Part shown: positions 46,430 to 55,585 of the stretch, one piece after another
Position numbering within the stretch: the first letter of the stretch is position 1
How the letters are laid out: every line of letters begins with the position of its first letter
Assembly: GCA_022750155.1 (NCBI GenBank)
Contig: JAKIWG010000006.1
Span: forward strand, 1 to 64,000
Origin: Thermoplasmata archaeon
GTDB lineage: Archaea; Thermoplasmatota; Thermoplasmata; Lutacidiplasmatales; UBA184
Length of the DNA stretch: 64,000 nucleotides
Direction of reading: 5' to 3'
Position numbers and translations under genes: made by a program
The notes under the pieces: generated by a model
Database searches by the model: none
Told to the model about the DNA's origin: nothing
What the model saw: only the letters and a program-made list of their open reading frames with translations

Positions 46430-48234
46430 CGACCGAGCGCCTGATTCTCCAGCTGGCGAAGGGCACCACTCGGATCGACGTAGTACTGAGCGATCGCGCG
46501 GCTGACGTCCTTGTAGTAGGTCATGTTGAGGCGGCTCATCAACTCCAGATAGGTCGCTTTGCGGCGAACCTCTGCATCGAGGGAATCGAGGTCCTTTCCT
46601 GTCAACTGGGCGATCTTCTCCAGGACGAAGCTTCGCCCCAGGTAGGTCATCGTGTCTTCGGAGGGGGCCCAACGGAACACCTCGTTCGTGAGCAGCTCGT
46701 TGGTCACCGCATCCACTTCCAGAACCTCGGTGATGCTCATCAGTCGGCGAACGCGAGCATTCTTGACCGCCACCTGGGCAGGGAACGCCACGGTGTCAAG
46801 GGCCTGGAAGAGGACCCGAGGGATGTTCATCGGCTCGTTCTCGATCCGGTGGAGGAGCTCCGCGATGGAACCGGCGTGGATCGTAGACATCGAGGCGTGA
46901 CCCACCGAGATCGCCTGGAAGAGCGTGAACGACTCCGCCCCCCGGACCTCCCCGACGATCACATACTCCGGTCTCTGCCTCAGCGCGGCGACTAGCAAGT
47001 CGAAGAGTGTGACGCTCCCCATCGCCTTGGCCCCGCCGCCGGAGATTCCTGACGCTCCGCCGGAGATTCCCGAGGCCGCACCGCTCGACATCCCGTAACC
47101 GGTCCGCGCAACCGACTGGATCCAGTTCTGATGGTCGATGTGGATTTCCGGTGTGTCTTCGATGGAGACTATCTTGTCCTCGGGCCGGATGAACATGCTG
47201 ATGGCGTTGAGCAATGTCGTCTTGCCGCTTGCCGTTCCCCCGGAGATGAGGATCGACCGGTGGTGCTCGACCAAGGTCCAGAAGTAGGCGAGCTCGAGAG
47301 CGGAAGCCGAGCCAAAACGCAGGAGATCGATGGGAGAGACCGGGTCGTAGGAGAACTTACGAATGCTGAACGTCGAGCCTTTTCGCGTCACCTCCGTTCC
47401 GAGGGTCAGGTTGATCCTGCTGCCATCGCGGAGCGTGGCATCGAGGATCGGCTGGTAGATCGAGATGTGCTTCCCCGAAATCTGTGCCAGTCGGAAGATG
47501 TACTTGTTCAGCTCCAGATCGCCGGTGAAGTTCACGTTGGTCTTTACGGAGCCAAAGACGCGGTGGAACACGTAGAGGGGCGTGGCTGGACCGAGGCAGC
47601 TGATGTCCTCCAAGAACGGATCGCGTAACACCGCGTCCGTCCTCCCCAGGCCGACGAACTCCCGCTGGAGGTAGTACAATAGCACGGGCCGGCGCTTTTC
47701 CGAAACGTCGATATCATAGAGATCCAGTGCTGCGAGGAACCGCCCCCTGAGGTAGGCCCGCAACTCCGGGGATTGCTCTAGGCTCTGCCCCTCGGTCACC
47801 GGAAGCTCCTCCTGGGCCATCAGCGCCTCCATCTTGTCGCGGATCCGGCCGATCGTCTCGAACTCTTGCCCCTTCAACGTCGGCTCGAGGACGCTGTATT
47901 GGAACTCGCCGTCCCGCTCATTGAAGACGATATGGACGAACGCGTAGGGGGGGTTCACCGGGTAGGTGATGTCGACCGCCCGGCGGTCGGTGACCAGCTG
48001 TTTTCGCATGTATCCCAACTCCGCCTGGACGAGCATCTTGTCGGCGACCACGTTTTTCTTGACGAAGAGGGAGTCCAATGCGGCCGATTCCCGGCGGCGG
48101 GTCGCCAAGTCCTTCGGCTTGAACTTCGAGAGGTCTACGCGCGGACGTGGGGGAAGGTTTCGGTCCCGCGTATCCGCGCTGGACGTGGAGGGTGCCCCTA
48201 CCGAATTCATCGGCAACACCACTCTGCTCCCCAA
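46426..48234 (-). CDS. Type IV pilus/archaellum-type secretion ATPase (TadA/FlaI/GspE family)
   Basis: ILISGGTASGKTTLLNAISMFIRPEDKIVSIEDTPEIHI...LVAALRQRPEYVIVGEVRGAESFTLFQAISVGHASMSTIHAGS. Confidence 0.95.
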   Translation of the reverse strand: MGSRVVLPMNSVGAPSTSSADTRDRNLPPRPRVDLSKFKPKDLATRRRESAALDSLFVKKNVVADKMLVQAELGYMRKQLVTDRRAVDITYPVNPPYAFVHIVFNERDGEFQYSVLEPTLKGQEFETIGRIRDKMEALMAQEELPVTEGQSLEQSPELRAYLRGRFLAALDLYDIDVSEKRRPVLLYYLQREFVGLGRTDAVLRDPFLEDISCLGPATPLYVFHRVFGSVKTNVNFTGDLELNKYIFRLAQISGKHISIYQPILDATLRDGSRINLTLGTEVTRKGSTFSIRKFSYDPVSPIDLLRFGSASALELAYFWTLVEHHRSILISGGTASGKTTLLNAISMFIRPEDKIVSIEDTPEIHIDHQNWIQSVARTGYGMSSGAASGISGGASGISGGGAKAMGSVTLFDLLVAALRQRPEYVIVGEVRGAESFTLFQAISVGHASMSTIHAGSIAELLHRIENEPMNIPRVLFQALDTVAFPAQVAVKNARVRRLMSITEVLEVDAVTNELLTNEVFRWAPSEDTMTYLGRSFVLEKIAQLTGKDLDSLDAEVRRKATYLELMSRLNMTYYKDVSRAIAQYYVDPSGALRQLENQALGR

Positions 48235-48444
48235 GATTAAGCGATGGCCACGGGAACTCCATAGTCTACGTAATTCACGATTCTACCGGAACCTCGTACC
48301 AGACATACGGTAACGTCCCGAATTTACCTCGAGGACCGGGTTCTACTTCGGCGACGGCTATGAGGCAATATTCGGTTCGATCGACCGCAGAGAGGCGCAC
48401 GACTAGGTCGCGAGTCCCCCTGCGGAAAAAAAGGGAAGGAACGA

Positions 48445-49662
48445 ATGAAGGCGAGAGAGATTAGCCGACAGACAAAGCGCCGGAACTTCCGGAAGCTTCA
48501 CCAGAAGACGGAAGCTGTTTCCCCGGTGGTCGCAACGTTGATCCTGATCCTCGTTGCGGTCGCCGCGGCAGCGGCCCTGTATCTCTGGTTGAGCGGGTGG
48601 CAGGCCGGCATCACCAAGGGAATCGGTTCGCCGAACGCGCAGTACAGCATTACGATTGGCGGCAGCACGACGGTCTACCCCTTTGACCAGACCATCGTGC
48701 CTTGGTTCGAGCAGAACAACTCGAACGTCGTCGTTTCGGACAACCCCGGGGGCTCGGGCGCGGGCATCCTCGCGGTCTGCGCTGGCCAGGTTGACATCGG
48801 AGCGGCGTCCCGAGCGATCACCGCGACCGACATTGCTGCGTGCCCGGCACTGCAGAACGCAGTCCAGACGCGCATTGGCATCGCTGCCATCGTCTCGATT
48901 GTGTCGAAGACCAACACTGTGGGCTTCACGGCCGCTTCCGCCATGGCGCAGAGGGAACTCGCATCCATCTGGCAGACCAACGGTGGCGGGAACCTCAACC
49001 TCGCCGGAATCCCGGTCGCTGGCGGCAGCTACGGACTGAAGGCGGGGGCCCCCTCGGGAACCGCCACGTGCCCGAACGGCGTCGGACCCTGCTACCTCTG
49101 GTCGGACGTTGCCACGAACTACGGAGCCGTCAACTGCGAGGGCCTCGTTGTCACGGCCTGCACGTTCTCGGCCTCGGCAAGCCCGATCCACCTGTGGGAC
49201 CGCGCTGACAACAGCGGAACCGAAGCGAACTTCGCGGGCAAGCTGCTCGGCCAGGGCAAGTGCGGATCGGATCAGCAGGTCCAGAGCTGCGGTATCATCA
49301 CCAGCAACTCCGGCGGCGGATCTGCCACCGGCAACCCGGCGGTCACGGCGGCGGTCGCGGCGGACCCCGTCGGACTCGGGTTCACCGACATCGGTCAGAT
49401 CGGAACCAGCACCTTCGCGCTCGGCTTCGAGAACAACAGCCAGGCGGCTCCGGTCTTCGCGACCACCACGACTATCAAGCTGGCAGCGAACGGCCCGATC
49501 GCCGCGCCCTATGCGGGCGCGTACGGCGGCTGGACCCCCCTGGAGTACATCACGATTGGACCAGCGACCGGAGAAATCCAGCGCTTCATCCAGTTCGCGA
49601 TGGACCCCAATGTGAACCAGCTCGCGACCGCCTCTAACGGGTACATCAGCGTCTACGCGTAG
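48445..49662 (+). CDS. Archaeal pilin N-terminal domain fused to PstS-like phosphate-binding domain
   Basis: TEAVSPVVATLILILVAVAAAAALYLWLSGW (pilin) followed by ITIGGSTTVYPFDQTIVPWFEQ, DNPGGSGAGILAVCAGQVDIGAASRAI, WDRADNSGTEANF (PstS motifs). Confidence 0.9.
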   Translation: MKAREISRQTKRRNFRKLHQKTEAVSPVVATLILILVAVAAAAALYLWLSGWQAGITKGIGSPNAQYSITIGGSTTVYPFDQTIVPWFEQNNSNVVVSDNPGGSGAGILAVCAGQVDIGAASRAITATDIAACPALQNAVQTRIGIAAIVSIVSKTNTVGFTAASAMAQRELASIWQTNGGGNLNLAGIPVAGGSYGLKAGAPSGTATCPNGVGPCYLWSDVATNYGAVNCEGLVVTACTFSASASPIHLWDRADNSGTEANFAGKLLGQGKCGSDQQVQSCGIITSNSGGGSATGNPAVTAAVAADPVGLGFTDIGQIGTSTFALGFENNSQAAPVFATTTTIKLAANGPIAAPYAGAYGGWTPLEYITIGPATGEIQRFIQFAMDPNVNQLATASNGYISVYA

Positions 49663-49688
49663 GGTCGAAACGGAGCGCGGACGACCGG

Positions 49689-49735
49689 ACCCCCGAGCCC
49701 CACCTCGGGGGTCAACCCATTCCAGCCTCCTTTTT
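49689..49735 (+). terminator. Hairpin plus T-tract downstream of the pilin-PstS gene
   Basis: Perfect 9-bp inverted repeat acccccgag-ccccac-ctcgggggt (49689-49712) followed by ttttt at 49731-49735. Confidence 0.6.
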
Positions 49736-49798
49736 CTCCATTCAGATGCAAGCCGTCGTTGGCCCGGATTCAAAAGCCCCTGAGGTCTTAGGCCCGGG

Positions 49799-50092
49799 AT
49801 GGCTTCCGGCCCGTTCCAGACCACCTGGATCACCCCATCCGGCCCGATGCACTGTGGTGGTTGTGACATGGCGGAGATTCAGCCCGGGCGCAGGGCGTTG
49901 CGTTTCTTGGGGGGCCCGGGACGGCTCAAGCGTCTCGCCGGGACGTGGTATCACGGGTGGGGATGCTTGGCTCAACACGCGGAGCGACTGATGGTCGACG
50001 AGGAGCGGTACGGCCCGGCGGTCGCGGAAACGTACAGGGAGCTTGAGATCTGGGCTCGCCAGCAGGATCGGGCCGCTCACCGCATGGTGTAG
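49799..50092 (+). CDS. Small Cys/His-containing hypothetical protein
   Basis: MHCGGCDMAEIQPGRRALRFLGGPGRLKRLAGTWYHGWGCLAQHAERLMVDEERYGPAVAETYRELEIWARQ: protein-like composition. Confidence 0.55.
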   Translation: MASGPFQTTWITPSGPMHCGGCDMAEIQPGRRALRFLGGPGRLKRLAGTWYHGWGCLAQHAERLMVDEERYGPAVAETYRELEIWARQQDRAAHRMV

Positions 50093-50199
50093 GCGCTCTC
50101 GGTCCACCTCAGTCTTCTTTATACCGGGAACCGGTCCGGCTCTGCGCAGACCCCGGCCCGGATTCTCCGGCCGTCGTCGTCGGCGAGCAGGAACAAGAT

Positions 50200-51051
50200 A
50201 TGCAGCGAACTTACCCCAGAGAACCGCGAGCGGGTCGAGACGCCGTCAAGCCCGGGCGTTGGGTCTCGGCCACGAGCACCACCGCCTTCGCCGTGACGCT
50301 CCTTCTGCTGGTCGCGCCCGCGACGCTGGGCGCCCACGCCGTGGTCCTGACCGCCCCGTATTCCGGGGCGAAGACCACCTCCTCCGAATCCTTGTCGGTT
50401 TCCGGCTGCGCGCACGCCGGGGTCCCCACGAGGGGCTACTTCCACGGGAGCACCGGGATCGGGGGTCTGCGGGTCTGGAGCACGTCGCAGAGTTGCTCGG
50501 CGGGCTACGGGTACGGGTCGACCTCCTCGACCTCGTTCATCTCCACGGTCCCCGTCACGCTGGCCCACTCGAAGGCCACCGTGGTCGCCGTCGTCCTGCT
50601 GCGGGCATGGGTGGCCGCCCACCTGACGCCCGGGACGTGCACGACGGGAAGCGGGAACTATTCGTCCTGCTCCGAGAGCGCGTATGCGAGCCTCTACGGG
50701 TACGTCTACCTGGCTGACATGACGAGCGGGGCGACGTGGTACCCCGCCAACTACCTCCTCGGCACCGCGCAGAGCATTTACCAGGGCTACTACTGCTACC
50801 TCGGAAACTGTTCGAGCTACACGAGCAACTACACCGTGCCGTTCCAGACGAGCTCCTCGACCTCCCTGACGATCAACGTCACGGGAGCCACGACGACCGA
50901 CAGTTTCGCCCTCGTCGTCGACTTCAGCAGCTACGCGGACTCGTACGTGAGCGCGTACGGCGCCACGCTCTCCGGTGCCAAGGCGTCGGCCACCGTCAAC
51001 GCGGCATCCTCCGGAGAGCACATCGACCTCGCGTCGATCACAATATCCTGA
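50200..51051 (+). CDS. Secreted protein, unknown function
   Basis: Signal-like TTAFAVTLLLLVAPATLGAHA; Ser/Thr/Tyr-rich ectodomain. Confidence 0.7.
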   Translation: MQRTYPREPRAGRDAVKPGRWVSATSTTAFAVTLLLLVAPATLGAHAVVLTAPYSGAKTTSSESLSVSGCAHAGVPTRGYFHGSTGIGGLRVWSTSQSCSAGYGYGSTSSTSFISTVPVTLAHSKATVVAVVLLRAWVAAHLTPGTCTTGSGNYSSCSESAYASLYGYVYLADMTSGATWYPANYLLGTAQSIYQGYYCYLGNCSSYTSNYTVPFQTSSSTSLTINVTGATTTDSFALVVDFSSYADSYVSAYGATLSGAKASATVNAASSGEHIDLASITIS

Positions 51052-51128
51052 GCCCGCGCGGATCGCGCTCCCAGGGTCCACCGCGGGCCGGACTTCGGGG
51101 GGGACTCCGGGCGACCCCGCGATCCTGC

Positions 51129-51881
51129 TCAGACGACCTTGATGTAGACCAGGGTCGTCGGACCGGCCGCTGAGCCGACGGGCGAACCGATCAACGCGCT
51201 GGCGGACGAAGCGCAGCCGGACTTTGACGCGGCGAGCGTGGTGGCCTGAACGAACGTCGTCACGGCGTAGGAGTGACCCGCCGTGAGCCCCGCGATGAAG
51301 ACCACGAGGTAGAGCCCTGTCGTCCCGGCGACGACGAGGCCCTTGTTCTGGAGGACGTGTTGGTAGATCTGGTGCGTTCCGTGGCCCACCGTGACCTGAG
51401 GTGAGACCGAGACATCGGTGACGTACCCGTAGAGGGCGATCCGCGCCCCCGCGAACGTGCTCAGGTGGGTCGGGCTGGCGACGCAGGTGGTGTTGAGCAC
51501 GACCGCCCATGTGACGTTCCAAAGGATGATGACCGAATGGTTCCCGCTCGTGCACGTCGCCGGACACGAGAACGAGACGTTCTGGACGCCAGACCAAGCC
51601 TGGATCTTGTGGGCTCCGCCGCCGGAGGAGGTCGACTGCTGGCTCTGGTGGGCGACCCCGGTCGTGGGGTTGAAGCTCGGAGAGATCGCGAGGACGTTCG
51701 AACCGCTGCCGGACGCGGCCAGGACCAGCGAACCGGTGAAGGCGAAGCCGCCGTACGTGGTGTACGGTGCGACCGCTTTGAACAGCGGGGGTCCCGCCGA
51801 GGCGACGGGGGCGATGAGTACGAGGGCGAGGACCAGGCCGAAAGCGGGGAATGCCCAGGTGGATCGGCGTATTCGCGTCAT
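51129..51881 (-). CDS. Secreted protein, unknown function, possible paralogue of 50200-51051
   Basis: MTRIRRSTWAFPAFGLVLALVLIAPVASAG signal peptide; similar layout around 'ALYGYVTD'. Confidence 0.7.
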   Translation of the reverse strand: MTRIRRSTWAFPAFGLVLALVLIAPVASAGPPLFKAVAPYTTYGGFAFTGSLVLAASGSGSNVLAISPSFNPTTGVAHQSQQSTSSGGGAHKIQAWSGVQNVSFSCPATCTSGNHSVIILWNVTWAVVLNTTCVASPTHLSTFAGARIALYGYVTDVSVSPQVTVGHGTHQIYQHVLQNKGLVVAGTTGLYLVVFIAGLTAGHSYAVTTFVQATTLAASKSGCASSASALIGSPVGSAAGPTTLVYIKVV

Positions 51882-51976
51882 CGGACCCCGGAACCCGCGG
51901 CCGCTAGTTGAACGTTCGCACGGGAGCGGACGGTACCCGATCCCCGCCCAGCGTCCGACGAGCTGAGCCGTGCCCG

Positions 51977-53293
51977 CTACGGGGATCTCATCGAGCGGGT
52001 CGGGCGAAGGGCCGCGGCTCGGGCCCGTCTCCGAAGGTCTTGTCCGAGCCTTTCCCCGAGCGGTGTCAACCGGTAGACCTTCATCCTTCTCGGCTTTCCG
52101 CTCACATGGCGGACGTCTTCCGTGATCGCCCCCGCGTCCCGCAAACGTCGGAGGACGTTGCTGAGGCGATTCTGGGGGACCCCGAGCGCGTCCGCCATCC
52201 CTCCCTGCGTGAAGGCGTCGGTAGCCACCGCGTCGTTCGCGAGGGCCCCTTGCATCGAGAGGTGGACGACCACCCGTTGGGAGAGACGCAGGGTCTCGAC
52301 CGGGAGATCGGGTTCGCGGGCCAGTGGGACGGGGTCGGGCACGCCGCCGGGGAACGGGCGTGGGCTCGCGGGCTCGGGCGCGACCGGAGCTACCCTCGCG
52401 AGCGGGGTCGGATCGGATGGAGTGGGGCGGTCGAACGCGGCACCCGCAGGAGCGCCCTGCGGAGAGCCCCGCGCGCTGCCCCGAAGTGGACCCGAGCGGT
52501 TTCTCGAGGTCATGAAGAGGGCGGCGACCACGACCCCGAGCGCTGAACCTCCCAATGCGAACACCCACCCGGGCTCGCCGAGGATCGTGAACGGGGGCGC
52601 GGCCGTCGGTCGGCCGGGCCCGGGGGAATCCGCGGATACGTTCACCCAGACCGAGACCGTCGACCGGGTGCCTGCGCTGTCGGTCACGTTCAAGAGTATG
52701 CGATAGTGCCCCGGGGTCTGGAACGTATAGGTCACCTGCAGACCGCTCCCTTCGTCCCCGTCGTCGAACCACCACACGGCACTGAGGTAGGTCCCGGTTC
52801 CGCCCTGCACGGTGGCGGTGAACGTGACGTTCAGGGGGGCTTGGCCGACCGGCGGCGAAGCCATCGCGGTGGCCGTCAGCGTCGGGCGGAGCACCGTCAC
52901 GGAGGTGGTGCAGACGGACCGGCCCTGGCTCGAATCGACGACGACGGAAACGTTGTACACGCCGGGGGAGGCGAATCGATGCAGGGGAGAGGCATACAGC
53001 GGGCCGCTCCCGTTGTAGTAAGCCCCGTCCCCGAAACTCCAGGAGAACATCGGAGGGGTCTGCGAGGAGATCTGGACCGAGAAATTGGTCAGGAGCGGGG
53101 CGAATCCGCGGGACGGGCTCGCGGTCAGCGTCGCGGGGGCGCAGGTCGCCCCCGCATGCTCGGCCGGCCCGGTCGCCCCGAGGGGTGGAACGCCAAGCAG
53201 GAGCAACCCGGCGCCGAGACAGACCCACGCGGCGGCGCGGCGCGCGACACCGGCGGGATTCCGATCTCGGGGTGGACGATCCGTAGTGCTCAC
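51977..53293 (-). CDS. PKD-domain surface receptor with TM and cytoplasmic MarR-like winged helix (paralogue of 28576-29940)
   Basis: GTG start overlapping upstream TGA (GTGA); PKD FSWSFGDGAYYNG and AVWWFDDGDEGSG; TM; RLSQRVVVHLSMQG...LSNVLRRLRDAGAITEDVRHVSGKPRRMKVYRL. Confidence 0.82.
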   Translation of the reverse strand: MSTTDRPPRDRNPAGVARRAAAWVCLGAGLLLLGVPPLGATGPAEHAGATCAPATLTASPSRGFAPLLTNFSVQISSQTPPMFSWSFGDGAYYNGSGPLYASPLHRFASPGVYNVSVVVDSSQGRSVCTTSVTVLRPTLTATAMASPPVGQAPLNVTFTATVQGGTGTYLSAVWWFDDGDEGSGLQVTYTFQTPGHYRILLNVTDSAGTRSTVSVWVNVSADSPGPGRPTAAPPFTILGEPGWVFALGGSALGVVVAALFMTSRNRSGPLRGSARGSPQGAPAGAAFDRPTPSDPTPLARVAPVAPEPASPRPFPGGVPDPVPLAREPDLPVETLRLSQRVVVHLSMQGALANDAVATDAFTQGGMADALGVPQNRLSNVLRRLRDAGAITEDVRHVSGKPRRMKVYRLTPLGERLGQDLRRRARAAALRPTRSMRSP

Positions 53294-54642
53294 CGCGCCC
53301 GGGCAATCAGCTCCGGGTCGATGTCGTCCTGAGTCAAGTGGTACACGAGTCGGTACCCCGCCTCGGTCCGGGCGCGAGACCACCGGCGCTCGGCGACTAG
53401 AGCCGTCCCCGCGAGGGCGACCAGCCCGAGCACGAGAAGGACCGGAGAGGCCCAGCCGCCGGTCCCCACGGCGGGAAGCAAGCCCCCGCCGGGCGTGCCG
53501 CCGGACGCGGACGCCCCGACCGAGACCGGAGGCAACGTCTCGGACCAAACGTGGCCGACGCCGTCCCGCACGGTCAGCCGCGGGGTGAAACTCCCCGCGC
53601 TCGCATAGGTGTGGGTGGAGAGGCCGCCATTCACCCCGGAGCCGGAGGTGCCGTCCCCGAAGAACCACTCGAGGGAGTACGGCGGAGATCCGCCGGAGAT
53701 CTGGGTCTGGAAGGCGACGGTGAGCGGACCGCCTCCGGGGGGCGACGCTTGGTGAGTATGGACCATCAGCGGAGGCGAGGCCGTTACGTCGACCGCCGCG
53801 GTGGCACCGGCCAGGGCCCCGTCCGCATCGGTCATCAACGCCGAGGCAGAGTAGTTCCCCGTGCGATTGTACACCCATGAAAGGGTCCAGATGCCGGTCC
53901 AGTTGACCGAGGCGTTGGTCACACACTTTCCGGGCTCGGGGCAGATCGTCATCCGATATGGCGAGGCCCCGCCGAGGACTTCCCCGGTGAGATTGTAGGT
54001 CGAGGGAGCGCCCCCCGGGCTGACCACGAGCTCGAAGATGGGGGCGACCACCTGGACGAGGAGCCAGTAGGTGGAGAACGCACCGGACGCATTCGATAGT
54101 GTTCCGGTGAGGTTGTAGGTGCCTCCCGCCGTGTACGTGTAGTAGAAGGAGTAGGCGCCGAGACCGGACCAGTTGCGGGTCACCGTGCACGACCCGGAGA
54201 CCGGACAGACCGTGAGCGTGAACGGTCCCGAGCCGTTCGGCACCGGTCCGAGACACCCTGAGGTGTAGAACCCGCCGCTCCAGTTCCCGCCGCAGGCCGT
54301 TGCCTGCAGATACGTCTTCAGCGGAGCGAAGCCGTAGGTGGGCGTCGCGAGGATTTCCAAGGCGAACGGGTTCGTTGAACTGCTGGGGGATCCCCCCGAG
54401 GTCGGGCCCCCCGAAGAGGAGTTCCCCGAGCCGTTGGCGATGCTGTTGGCGGACCCGCCGGAGGAGTGGTTGAACGGGCCGTCGAACGCCCCCCGGACGT
54501 CCACGGCCGGGGGGGCGAGGGGGCGAGTCGGAAAGGCCGTGCCCGCGAGCACCAGGGAAAGGAGGGGGAGGATGGCAAGGGCGACCCATGGTGCCGGGTG
54601 CGGAGCCCACCTAGGGCGACGGGGCCGGCACATCGCGGTCAT
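53290..54642 (-). CDS. PKD-domain surface protein with C-terminal TM and short cytoplasmic tail
   Basis: Signal/TM N-terminus; PKD SLEWFFGDGTSGSGVNGGLSTHTYASAGSFTPRLTVRDG; TM VLLVLGLVALAGTALVAERR. Confidence 0.8.
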   Translation of the reverse strand: MTAMCRPRRPRWAPHPAPWVALAILPLLSLVLAGTAFPTRPLAPPAVDVRGAFDGPFNHSSGGSANSIANGSGNSSSGGPTSGGSPSSSTNPFALEILATPTYGFAPLKTYLQATACGGNWSGGFYTSGCLGPVPNGSGPFTLTVCPVSGSCTVTRNWSGLGAYSFYYTYTAGGTYNLTGTLSNASGAFSTYWLLVQVVAPIFELVVSPGGAPSTYNLTGEVLGGASPYRMTICPEPGKCVTNASVNWTGIWTLSWVYNRTGNYSASALMTDADGALAGATAAVDVTASPPLMVHTHQASPPGGGPLTVAFQTQISGGSPPYSLEWFFGDGTSGSGVNGGLSTHTYASAGSFTPRLTVRDGVGHVWSETLPPVSVGASASGGTPGGGLLPAVGTGGWASPVLLVLGLVALAGTALVAERRWSRARTEAGYRLVYHLTQDDIDPELIARAR

Positions 54643-54723
54643 CGGACTCCTTGGGGGCGGCCGCGGTTAAGAACCCCCGCCCGAGATACGACGTGGGTAC
54701 ACCGCGAGGCGGCCGGGCGAGGT

Positions 54724-55551
54724 CTACTTCGACCCCGTTCGGGGGGCACCGTGGGACGCGGTCGCCGCATCGGCCAGCCCTGCCAGGATCGGCCCCCGTG
54801 CCCGCCAGGCGCGCCGCTCGGCCGTCCAGTACCGGGTCTGGTGGCGGGTGAAACGGGCGCACCGGTGGGTCCATGGGAACGGATACTGGACGTCCCAGAG
54901 GACGAGGGGCTCCGGTTCGGCCAGCGGGAGGGCGAGGCGCCGGTGCCCCTCCAGTGCCCGGGAGAGCTCCGCCGCGGTCAGCCGTCCCGCCTCCAGCGCC
55001 CGCAGTGCCGAGACCATCTTTCGCACCATCCCCCAGACGAAGGAGGGTGCGCGGATCTCGATCTCGATCACCTCCGGGTCCCGCCCGATCGTCACTCCGG
55101 TGACCTCCCGCCACAGGGGGACCGACCCGGGTACCTTTCGGCCGAAGGAGCGGACGTCGATCCGCCCCACCAGGCGCTGCGCCCACTCCCGGTACCGATC
55201 GCCGACCGTCGGCGGGCCGACCTCGAAGAATCGGTACACCCGCGATTCGGCCGCGCGGACGTTCCAGTTGGAGGGGGCCGGGGCGGCGTGGGTGAAGAAC
55301 ATCTCCGGCGCGACCCCGTTGAGCGCTCTCAGCAAATCCCCCGGCGGGAGCGGGGAGGTGAGGAGCAGGGCGTTGCCGACGGCGCTGACCCCGCGGTCGG
55401 TCCGGCTCGCCACGGGGACCCCGCGGGGATCCTGGGGCGTCGCGATCCCCAATCGGCCGAGGCCCTCCTGGAGCACCCCCTCGACGGTCCGGTGACCGGG
55501 CTGTCGGGCCCAGCCGGCGAATGGGCGGCCGTCGTACCCGAAGCGGACCAG
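54724..55551 (-). CDS. truA: tRNA pseudouridine synthase A; probable N-terminal extension without a canonical start codon
   Basis: WLVRFGYDGRPFAGWARQPGHRTVEGVLQEGL...VASRTDRGVSAVGNAL...RVYRFF...MVRKMVSAL; first ATG/GTG/TTG in frame is GTG at 55476, inside the domain. Confidence 0.85.
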   Translation of the reverse strand: MVRFGYDGRPFAGWARQPGHRTVEGVLQEGLGRLGIATPQDPRGVPVASRTDRGVSAVGNALLLTSPLPPGDLLRALNGVAPEMFFTHAAPAPSNWNVRAAESRVYRFFEVGPPTVGDRYREWAQRLVGRIDVRSFGRKVPGSVPLWREVTGVTIGRDPEVIEIEIRAPSFVWGMVRKMVSALRALEAGRLTAAELSRALEGHRRLALPLAEPEPLVLWDVQYPFPWTHRCARFTRHQTRYWTAERRAWRARGPILAGLADAATASHGAPRTGSK

Positions 55552-55585
55552 CCACCTCGTAGGGGCCGTCGTGGTGATCCCCCGA

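Noticed and set aside
53294-54610. N-terminal half of ORF 51977-54610
   Set aside because: Overlaps the real PKD gene 53290-54642 in another frame; true start is GTG at 53293
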